Below, one piece after another: positions 9,738 through 18,855 of a stretch of DNA of 64,000 bases. Every line of letters starts with the position of its first letter. The first letter of the stretch is position 1. Position numbers and translations under genes: made by a program. The DNA is taken from positions 1,494,389 to 1,558,388 of the forward strand of contig CM035309.1 in assembly GCA_002900995.3 (NCBI GenBank), given 5' to 3'. Under the pieces are notes generated by a model, which saw only the letters and a program-made list of their open reading frames with translations, was not told where the DNA came from and did not search any database. Source of the stretch: Ganoderma boninense (Eukaryota > Basidiomycota > Agaricomycetes > Polyporales > Polyporaceae).

Positions 9738-12547
9738 TCAGTCGTCGAAGCCGAGCTCGTGGTCGCGCTTCGCCCGCCGGAGCGTCGCGCGCTCCTCCTC
9801 TGGCATCGCGTACCACCCGTCGATGCTGTCCTCGAGCTCCATCTCCCACTTCTCCTCCAGTTCGAGCATCTTCTTGCTCTTCTTTGGGGGTGGGGGCCGG
9901 GGAGGCGGGGGCGGCGGTGTCCGGCGGTTGGGGTGCAACGGCGCGCGATGCGCCGGAGGGCGCTCTTCGACGCCTTGGCGAGGGGGGAGTACGTCGGACG
10001 CGACGACACGGGGAAGGGCGAGCCGGGGAGCGAGGAGACGCGCCGGATGAGCTCGGACATGGGTGTCGACTTCGTCTTCTTGGACGAGATCGTGTATGCG
10101 CGGTTCGACTGTGCGAAACTCGTGCGGGCGGGCTGCGGAGTCATGTTGACGGGCCGCACTGGTGTCGATGCAGCAGCGGCATGAGAGCTTGAGTGGGCAG
10201 CCGGAGGGGACGCGGAAGGCGGCGAAGGAGCCTCGTTCTCCTGCGGCAGGCGCACATACGATGTTGAGCGCAGTTCGTGCACGGACCGAAGGTTATCCGA
10301 GGACTCACCTTCGAGCCCTGCTCTCCTCCGGCGGATTTCCGGCCGCCCTTCTTCGAGGGGGCGAGTGGGGGTGAGTCGGTGTCGAGACTCGCGTTAGCAG
10401 AGTCGACGTTCGTCGAAACGTCTGCTGTATGTGGGTCGTCGTCCTCGTCCTCGGAGAGGATGAGGGCGCGCTGCTTGCCTTTGCCCCTCTTGGGGGCAGA
10501 GATGTCCGCAGAAACCTCAGGATCGTCTGAGGCACCTTTACTCGAAGAAGAAGGGCGATCCTTCCCCTTGCGCTTGGAAACGGGCTCCGGAGTTGGAGGA
10601 GGTGGCATCGCATCCCGGACCTTGTCCTCGCCGGTACTGATTCTCATCTCCTCACCATCCGAGCCCTCCACAACGCCCCTGCTAGAGCTACTCGACGCCT
10701 TGCCTTTCGCGCCCGCCTTGCCATTCATGCCTTTCGCCTTTAGCGGAGCCTTCTCCTTCGGAGCCTTCTTCCCGGTCTTGTCCTTCTTAGCCTTCGCCTT
10801 TGCTTTGGACGACGAAGCCCCGTATTCCTCCTCATCTTCCTCGTCCACGCGAGACCGCTTCTTGCTCTTGCTCTTCGCCGCCTGTGCCAGTAGCTCCTCG
10901 TCCAGGCCGGCGTCCCACTCCTCCCCATCATCTGCAGCCCTCTTCCGCTTCTTCTTCTGCGGAGCCGGTTTCTCCTTGTCCATCGCTAGGGTGTCTACAG
11001 ACTGCGTTTCGGGCACTATGCCAGGCGATGGTGGGGGGTGGTGGGGGATCTGATTCCTTGCTCCGGCTCTTCTTGGGGACTTTCGTTATCTCGACGACGG
11101 GGACCATGCCACCAGCTACCGGTCCAGCCAAGGTGCTATCCTCGTCTGCGTCCATGTAGGAGTTGTCCTCATCGTCCAAGCCAGGGTTTGGGCTGGGTGG
11201 CGATGGCCGCTTGCGCTTGCGCGGCATGGGGGGTGGCGGAGAGGACAATGGGGACTCATCTCTGAACCTGTCTGCATTGACGTTGGGTTGTGCGTCCTGC
11301 GAGGCGCGAGGTGCGGATGAGCCCGAGGTCGACGGCGGCGGCAGAGGATCGGAGGGAGGGAGTTGGGAGCTAAGGTGGCGTATATGCGGCGGGAGTGGTG
11401 GCAATGGGGGCTGCAGGACGGGAATGGGGAAGTCGGACGTGGCCATCGGGATGGTGTCCACATCAGACTCAACGCCATCTGGGATATGCGTCGTTTTGGC
11501 GCGTTTGGAAGGGGACGGTTTCGACGGATCTCTGGACTTGCCGTTCGATTTGCCCTTGTCCGAACTAGGCTCCTTCGGCGCTGCCGGCTTCTTGGCCCTG
11601 GGCTTTGGTTTCGGCTTTGGCTTCGACTTCGACTTGGGAAGAGACAGCTCGTCGTCCGAAGATGAGAGTTCAATAACGTCGTCGTAGTTTATCTGCTTGC
11701 CCTTGGCTTGCGACCGTCCTCGAGATCTCAACTTTGCCCGTTCCGCAATGTCCATCTTCTCGACGTCCATGATCTCCACTCCGCTATCGGAGATGCGTTG
11801 GGTGGTGAGGACTGTTGTTGCTGTATGTGAGGGTGTTGAGGAGACCAGCATTGGTGGGAGCGGCGGGGGCATAGCATAGAACGACGGGAAGGAGACATTC
11901 GCTGATGATACCGGGAAACTAGACGGGGCGAGAGAAGAGGTTGATGCATCCGGGGCAGGTGCTGCGGTAGTTGGGTCTTTCTTCTTGAAGACAGGGCGTG
12001 GTCGAGGCTTGCCTCTGGGGGCTGCAGATGCAGGAGCAGACGTCGAGGTGGAGATAGAGCTTCCAGATGCGGTACTTGCTGCCTGAGCGGGCTGGATACT
12101 GGAGTTGGCTGCAGCAATTGGTGAAAAAGAAGAGATATCGGAGACCGCTAAGCGATCTGCCGTAAAGTTGGCGGATTGGATAGTGGATACTGGAGGTGGC
12201 AGGTCGTTCGCATATATTGGCCGAACTACCGTCAGAACAACGCACCTGTGGTATTATGGACATTGATGGGAGTTTCTGGAGGGTGGTTCAAGGCCGGCGG
12301 CAGTGAGGTGAAGTTGGGGGTTTGGATAGTGGACACTGTGATGAATCGGTGATGTTCTGCGCGCTGAGGGGTTGTAATAGAGATGTAAAAGCGCACCCGT
12401 GGTGTCCATCGCCCGTACCGGAGGCGGTAGTTGAGGAGGTGGGGGAAGGCCACCAGCGACATTACGCACTCGCGGTGCGTCAACCATGATGTCTCCTTCT
12501 CCTTCGCTATCTTCCACGTATCCGTCGTTAAACGTCAGATCGCGCAT
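9738..12547 (-). CDS. Large charged Pro/Ser/Lys-rich nuclear protein, unrecognised
   Basis: Exons 12547-12397, 12225-10309, 10240-9738; about 856 aa once two one-base breaks are allowed for (an extra C in the C-run at 11033-11038 and a missing base near 9939-9948). Each corrected exon then joins in phase. Composition is low-complexity: SSSDDELSLPKSK acidic/basic stretches, KPKPKPKPRAKK, many KKKRKR-type nuclear localisation signals, and poly-Pro. The C-terminus is the best-defined part: STPMSELIRRVSSLPGSP, SPLAKASKSALRRIA, then an acidic helix ending DGWYAMPEEERATLRRAKRD. A chromatin role is only inference from composition. Exon 1 ends next to a duplicated splice-site region. Confidence 0.6.
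12226..12396 (-). repeat. Intron with internally duplicated splice-site segment
   Basis: Reading the minus strand, ACCACGGGTGCG (near 12403-12392) is echoed by ACCACAGGTGCG about 150 nt later. GTGTCCACTATCCAAAC is likewise echoed by GTATCCACTATCCAATC just inside exon 2. The 171-nt intron therefore contains a second copy of the donor and of flanking coding-like sequence. Confidence 0.55.
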
Positions 12548-12912
12548 CGCCTTGCTGCATAAATTGCTCCAGGCGACGTGTTTCAGGAGGGTAGTCGATG
12601 TGAAGCAGGAAAGAAGCGGTGGGAGAGTGCGAGGGGCGACGGGCGACGGGCGTTTAGCGCGCCTGCATGAGTCGGTGTTTACACGCCACACGTGTCTCGC
12701 GTCCGGGGATACACGTGACCGCGTCTATGGAGGCGCGCGGCGGGAGCAGAGTGGCCCGAGTGTGGCCCGCCGCCATGAAACTCGGCTCAGGACGGCGACC
12801 TGCCCGCGACCCGTCAGCGCGTCAGCCTTGGCTACAGCTTGTCAGCACTCCCCGTACCCCTCCACGTCGTCCACCATCTCCTCCGAGCCCTCCCACCGTC
12901 GCGCCCCCAGCC

Positions 12913-13890
12913 ATGACGCCCATTGCCACCTTGAAGTTCCCCTTCGCGCAGCTCCCGCACATCGAGTCCACCCCCAAGAGGGTCCGGGTCTTCTTTGGCG
13001 GAGAGTACATCGTCGACACCACCGATGCCCTCCTCGTGTCAGTCGTCCGCGTCAGCACCTCCTACCGCGCTCGCACACCCTTCTGACCTCTGTCTCCACC
13101 CAGCTGGCTCAAGCCAAACTATCCCTATTACTTCTTCAAGATGAAGGACGTCCCCGACAAGTACCTCGTCGATGCCTTCCAGTCCCAGAAGCACCACATT
13201 TACGACATCGTAGTCGGCAACCGACGCGCGGAGGCAGCTGCGACCGTCTACCATGACGACGAGCTCGACGGCCTCATCCAGATTGAGTTCAGCGAGATGG
13301 ACGCATGGTTCGAGGAGGACCAGCAGATCTACGTCCACCCCAAGGACCCGTATAAGGTCCGTCCAAATGCACTTCCCGTGATCACCCTCAGGAACAAGCG
13401 CTCCAGCTCACTGTCATCGTCGTCCACAGAGGGTGGATGTCTTGCAGTCGTCAAGGCACATCAGGGTAGAGGTCAACGGCGTCGAGGTCGCAAACTCGAC
13501 GCGGCCCCGCCTTCTCTTCGAAACGAGTCTACCCGTGCGGTATTACATCCCGACGACTGATTGCAAGCTTGAGCTGCTCGGGCCATCCGAAACCAGCACG
13601 CAATGCCCGTACAAGGTGCGTCCACGTTCTTACGTGCCCACATCCGAACACGGAACGATTGTATCCTGTTGCAGGGTGTCGCAGGCTACTATCACATCAA
13701 CCTCCCATCGGGCGACGTCCTGGAGGACCTCGTCTGGTACTATCGCACCCCGCAGCTCGAATGCGCCGAGATCCGTGGCTGCGTCGCCTTCTATAACGAG
13801 AAGGTCGACATCTACCTCGACGGCGTCCTACAGCCCCGTCCTGAAAGCCCATGGGCCAGCAAGCGTGCCAGCGCTGTTGTTCCTGTCTGA
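12913..13890 (+). CDS. DUF427 domain protein (two DUF427 units)
   Basis: Exons 12913-13037, 13104-13356, 13430-13615, 13675-13890; 259 aa, all junctions in phase. Two DUF427 (PF04248) units are visible. The first has KRVRVFFGGEYIVDT and AEAAATVYHDDEL with IEFSEMDAWFEED. The second has HIRVEVNGVEVANSTRPRLLFETSLPVRYYIP, CPYKGVAGYYHI, and WYYRTPQLECAEIRGCVAFYNEKVDIYLDG (given here in pieces). The family has a small beta-tent fold, is common in bacteria and fungi, and has no established reaction. There is no signal peptide, so it is probably cytosolic. It converges on VPS51. Confidence 0.9.
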
Positions 13891-14288
13891 GTGCAGCCTG
13901 AGGAAGGAACCTCCTATAGCATTGGGGACGCCGAAGTTGTATAATAGCACTTGCCACTTACGCTTTACGGGGCATTCCATTTAGCTTCCGTAATAGCCTC
14001 ACATTATTCTCGACCTATCGGACTTGCGGGGTACTTACTTATTGCTGGAGACCACGGACAGTACTAGGCTCAGGCACATACCATCATCATCTTATGCTGC
14101 TTTTAATGGAATGCGACTGTATGAAACAAGTAAGCAGTTTGCGATAGCAATACATGACGTGATAGAACAAATCGGATGCGGTGACTGAGGATGTCGATGG
14201 CGGCGACTGAGGATGTCGATGGCGGCCTGAAAGGGGATATCAAAAGGAGATGCTGTAAGGACTACTCAAATCGAGGCTTGCACATGTA
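13891..14288. other. Convergent 3' region of DUF427 and VPS51 genes
   Basis: 398 bp of 3' flank. It holds a perfect 22-bp tandem duplication at 14183-14226 and no gene. Confidence 0.5.
14183..14226. repeat. Perfect 22-bp tandem duplication
   Basis: Two identical 22-bp units starting GACTGAGGATGTCG, at 14183-14204 and 14205-14226, in the 3' flank of VPS51. Confidence 0.85.
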
Positions 14289-15256
14289 TCACGTTGGTGT
14301 GGGCGCAGGAGGCTGGGATGAACGTTGTTCAGTAGGGGATTCGACTGCGATCTCGGCGGATAAACGAGATATCTCGGAAAAGGCTGCACGCAGTAGGTCG
14401 AGGTCTGCGTCCAAGTTCTCTGCTCGGGACTTCATCTGCAAGGTCAGGGTCAGCTTACTGAAGCGCAGCCAGAAGGAATGCCACCTTACAGCAGCAATTG
14501 TGTCGCTAGCGGCAATAAGTTCATGGTGGTGATTGTACACGAGACTCTGGCGTTCGCTGTCCAGTTGTCTTATCTCTGAAATTCACAAAAGTCAGTCAGT
14601 CCACCACGAGGCACATACATGTGAGAACGCACCGGTGAGCAAATCATTCTCCGTCTTCAGCAGAGTCGGTAAGGAAGAGGTCGTGATTAATTGTTCGTAG
14701 TACGCCCGTGCGTCGAACACTGCAGAATCTGCGATCCACGAAACCGTGCACATATGCGGATTCATTGCACAATCAGCACCCGATACTGCCTTACGGAGTT
14801 CGCACACAACGCTCCTTCCCGAAACCCTCGCCGGAAACTCACCAAAGTCCATCGGGTCCTGGCTGCTCTTCGCGCCGCTGAGCGGCGGAGGCGGCCCCAG
14901 CCCCAACCCATAGTGCTTCCTCAGCAAGTCCCTGGCCCGCGTCTTCTGCGGAGTCCCTGACCCCGACCCAACTGTCCCCGCCCCAGGTTGTCGCACCCCA
15001 GTGTCCAGCCCCAGCCCGACGACGGAGCCTGGCGCTGAGCCGGGAAGCCCGTGCCCCGACACACGTCGAACGTCTCTAGCGGACACGCTGGGCAGCGACG
15101 CCTGCGACGCGGGGCGGCGCAGGGGGGACGCAGGTGGGCGGGGGATGGCTCCGGATGCGTAGCGAGCGGTCCGCGGCGTGTGCGGAGGGTGAGGGGGGTG
15201 TGAGAGCTGCCGGGGGTGCCTGGCGTCCGTGGCGGGCTTCCTGGCGCGAGGGACAT
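14289..15256 (-). CDS. VPS51: VPS51, GARP/EARP tethering complex subunit (short form), frame broken once
   Basis: Exons 15256-14843, 14728-14633, 14575-14490, 14435-14289; about 247 aa. The conserved part is FDARAYYEQLITTSSLPTLL, EIRQLDSERQSLVYNHHHELI, AASDTIAAMKSRAENLD, the helical N-terminal module of Vps51. GARP tethers endosome-derived vesicles at the trans-Golgi. The N-terminal 130 residues are Pro/Gly/Arg-rich and probably disordered. Exon 1 is one base short of the phase its donor needs. The frame before and after a six-base C-run (G-run at 15193-15198 on the plus strand) differs by one base, so a C is probably missing. The protein stops after the coiled coil, as in yeast Vps51, rather than extending to the long animal form. 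Confidence 0.8.
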
Positions 15257-15699
15257 GGTTTTGGTGCGACGTGCTCTGTCAGAGGCCGCCGTTGCTGAAT
15301 GAGCAGCAGGGTCTGGGTGGGAGGATATGAGGCAGCAGAGACGAAGTGGGGTTCATTCGGAAGCGCCGACTCGGACGCGTGGTCAACCGGTGACAAGTCG
15401 GGAAATTGGAATATGCGACGCCGCTGATTTGTCCCCATCGGGGTTGCCCCATTCGGCGAACACATACTGAACGCCTGTGCTCCAACGGCGCGTGAGCGGC
15501 GTAATTGAAACTCGACGTGTAAAAAACGAAGAGTCAACAAGCGTATACTGTACATTGATTTAGCGTTCACTACGAGTATGGCTACAGCACTATTAGTAGG
15601 GAATGCAGTGTGGTTTACATGACTGAGTCGTATAATGTTTATCCGCTTCTATCGTATAGGATCAGAGCTAGTAGGAATAATTTTAAGTGGCAGGTATAG
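15257..15699. other. Intergenic region VPS51-FRAG1
   Basis: 443 bp between two genes on the same strand. It should contain the VPS51 promoter and the terminator of the upstream gene. No further feature seen. Confidence 0.45.
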
Positions 15700-16905
15700 C
15701 TATGCGTGAGCTGTATGCATGTATACTGGTTTCGGAACAGCTGGAGCATCATCTTCGGAAGGCTCCTGCCTACCATTGCTGTTAGCCACTTGTGAGAAGC
15801 CTCCGGAGCCAGTCGCATTATCCTGTGGCCGCTGCGGCAAAAGTCTTGAAATGATCCCACGAGCTGCTACGCTTGTTTCTTGCATGACCTGATATCCTTG
15901 GCCTTCCTCCCTTACCGCGAGCAGTCGCTCGCGCCTCAGCTCGCCCACCTGGATGCCTTTCGCCATCCGCATGTCCCAGATGAATGTGGCCAGGTAGAAT
16001 GTGAACCCGAACGCGATGATCCATTCGAGGACCGCTTAAAAGCAGATAGGCACCGAACGCGTCAGCAGGAGCTGCCTCAGCAAGATCATTGCAATTGCTC
16101 ACCTCCGGCGTTGGCGGCGGTGTACAACGTAACGGCGAACGCGATCGCCAGCAGAATAAGGACGGCGACAATCACGCCCTTCACAATGTACGCCCACCTG
16201 AGCGCGCGTATCTCCTCGTAGTCGCGGCTGATGAAGTGGAACTGCAGGTCGATGACCAAGGCCTGTTATAAATCTTCAAGGCACGCCATGAGTCAGTGTC
16301 GGCGTACCTCCGTAATAGTAAATATTGCGCTCAACGCCACGCCGACGATGAACACCAAAAGGAAGGCCCGGTGCAAGCTGTGATGCCGTTTCGTGTCGAA
16401 TATCGACAGCAAGATCAGGCCCGCGCCGCCGATGACAGAGCCCAGAATCGCCAGCGTCGACAATATGCGCTCCCTCCTGCGCATCGTCGGTACCAACCTA
16501 AGGGGATAACCCAAATTTTCAAAGGGCTGCAACACCGCAACCAACGTGACAAACAAGACATACCGGCCTCGGTGACGGAGCCATCTCTCGACTACAAGGG
16601 ACATGACAAAGCACACCGCGGTGATGGTGCACCCGGTTATGAAGAGAGGCTTGAGGCCCTCCGCGCCGATGTCAGATATGTACGCAATGCTGTCGGTCAT
16701 GGTGGAATACCGTGGTCGTCCTTCGGCGAGCCACACGATAAGCATGGCCCACAGCATCCCTGGTGATAGCGTGAGCACCAAGCCCGAGGTGAGCGTTGCG
16801 ATTTATTTGAAACGGCGGATGGAACTGACAAAACCACACCAGCGCTCCGAAGAGGGGAATCCATGCGTACATCCAGTGGTTGTGTTGCTTCCAGCGCATT
16901 TTCAT
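15700..16905 (-). CDS. FRAG1/DRAM/Sfk1 family multi-pass membrane protein
   Basis: Exons 16905-16830, 16759-16564, 16497-16308, 16262-16103, 16034-15700; 318 aa, every junction in phase. The family (PF10277) has about six membrane spans; here they include AWIPLFGALVWFWMLW, PLFITGCTITAVCFVMSLV, LSTLAILGSVIGGAGLILLS, HRAFLLVFIVGVALSAIFTI, VKGVIVAVLILLAIAFAVTL and WIIAFGFTFYLATFIW. SIAYISDIGAEGLKPLFITG and FDTKRHHSLHR are typical family motifs. Yeast Sfk1 works with phosphoinositide signalling and plasma-membrane lipid asymmetry, and animal DRAM is lysosomal; which applies here is unknown. The C-terminal 90 residues are a hydrophilic Ser/Pro tail. The start at 16905 is the first ATG before the first span. 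Confidence 0.87.
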
Positions 16906-17662
16906 TGAAGGCAACGGTATTGATGGGAGCAATTAAGGATTCAGGGACCGGCGGGATCCTCGACGGGCAAATATAGGCTTGCGAGGCGGCGATGAGAACC
17001 TAGTGTCGAGAACGGAGGTTGTCGGGGGCCGTCCACAAGCTGTGGACGAGCGGGGAGGCTGACCGCGAGGGCGGTCGTGTGCCACATACTTATGGTCGCC
17101 AGAGAATAAGCTTTTCAACCGCTTTCTAAGTTGCTCCTCCAGTTGTCCAATTGGGCTCCTTCAAATATGACGTCAGTCCCCAGTAGCAGGCTACACTTTC
17201 TCGAGTGGCTCGTCTGCGCGCACGCGATCGGCGGCGTGCCGGGGGAGTCTGAGTAACAGCGACATAATCAGTCTGACGTCCCAGCCACGCTGCCGCACCC
17301 CGATTCCCATCGATCACCTCTGCTTAAGCGGTTAAACCCATAGCCCGACTGCCTCATGCGTGTTCCTGGTCACCAATCTGATGTTGCATAGAGAATCACG
17401 ACAATTGTCATGTATGAGCAGCACAGCGAGATTCAACACGACGTACAATAATATAGGGAAAGGTCCACGGCTCCATACCGACCTTGCAAGGAAAATACAG
17501 TACAACAAGACGACAAGAGCGGGGAAGCCAAACGAGCGACGGTATGGATATTGGATGGAAGTCGAAGAATTAAGGGGAAGCGGTGCCGACGACCGGTACA
17601 TCGTGGGATTGGAATCATGGGATGTAGGACAATGGATGAGGAGAACGGAAGGATGGAACAGG
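16906..17662. other. Intergenic region FRAG1-DsbA
   Basis: 757 bp, both flanking genes on the minus strand. No supportable ORF. It holds the FRAG1 promoter and the 3' end of the DsbA-like gene. Confidence 0.45.
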
Positions 17663-18855
17663 TCATGACTTGACGGTGGCAGCCGTAGTCCCTGGACATC
17701 CAGTGGTCGAGCAGCTCGGGGCGTTGGGGATGACATGGAGAGGCCCCTTGCCTGCCAACTTGCGGAAGATCTGGTGCAAAAACCGTCAGTATAACGAGGA
17801 CCAGGTGGCTACGGCAACGCACTTGGGCGTAGACTTCCGCGGTCTGACCGCCGCTTACGGCCCAACGACCATTGATGATCGCGAAAGGGACACCGGTGAC
17901 CCCCTTCTTCCGCGCTTCCGCAGCCATAGACTCGACCTCCTCTTGACATTCGTCTGACGTCAAGAACTCGATTGCCTGTGGAGTGCGAGTAAGAGTACTC
18001 ATGTTAACGCTGTTCTTGCCACCTTATGCCGAACTGCGGCACGCACCTTGTCCTTAGACATCACTCCGGCTTCCTCGGCGAGGTCCCCGAGGACGTTGAA
18101 ATCGCCAATATTCTTTGCCTCAGTGAAGTACGTCCGAAAGATGATATCCAAAAACTTCTCCTGAAGCTCCTGACCGCCGAGAATATACGCTTTACGACTT
18201 AAGCGATGCGCGCGGATGGTTTGGGACATGGAACCGGCGAAAACGCTGGAACGATAAAATAAGCGACATGTAAAGTCGCGGAGTGGGGAGGTTATGGGCG
18301 CCACTGAGCCGCTCCAAACGACGCAGGATCGGTGCAACCCGGCCCCTGTTTGGAGCAATCACGCAAGATGAGACTCACACTTCGATACCAACGTCCTTGG
18401 CCCGGCTGTGAACGGCAGTTTTCACCTCCTCTAGCTTGTCCGCGCCAAACTTCTCGAGGTACCATTCGAGCTTGTCTGAGACCTTGTCCTCGGGGACGGA
18501 GGGGTGGAGGAGGAAGGGGCGGTGCTCGACCTTGATCGTGAGCTGGAGCTGGGCGGTGCTCTCCTTAATGGCGTTCTGGAGCTCGCGCAGCCCGATGTAG
18601 CACCATGGGCATGTCTGTCAAGTCAATATGGGTGGAGGCGCAGGTGGAGGCGCAGCGCGCGCACAAGGGCCGCACGAGTCAGTCAGTATCTGTTGTATCT
18701 GTCTGTTCGGCTCGGCGCGGTGCGAGGTGGGAGCGGAAGGAGCGCAGAGGGCAGCTCCGGCGGGAAGTCCAAAGGGAGGAAAGGGGGCACTAAGCAGGAC
18801 TGTTGGTACTTACGAAGTCCGAGATGACGACCAGTTGGACGACACTTGAGTGCAT
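17663..18855 (-). CDS. DsbA-like thioredoxin-fold oxidoreductase (FrnE type)
   Basis: Exons 18855-18814, 18614-18379, 18245-18047, 17975-17823, 17770-17663; 245 aa, all phases agree. The active site CPWC is at residues 16-19 (DFTCPWCYIGLRELQ) and the cis-proline loop is TGVPFAIINGRWAVSGGQT. The long helical insert (AHRLSRKAYILGGQELQEKFLDIIFRTYF, given in outline) is that of the FrnE/2-hydroxychromene-2-carboxylate isomerase-like DSBA group (PF01323). There is no signal peptide, so a cytosolic dithiol oxidoreductase is likely; the partner is unknown. Intron 1 is long (about 200 nt) and falls just before the active-site codons. Confidence 0.88.

Noticed and set aside
12254..12691. 145-aa reading continuing exon 1 of the nuclear-protein gene to a stop
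   Set aside because: Reads through the GTGCGC donor; splicing to 12225 restores a long in-phase exon.
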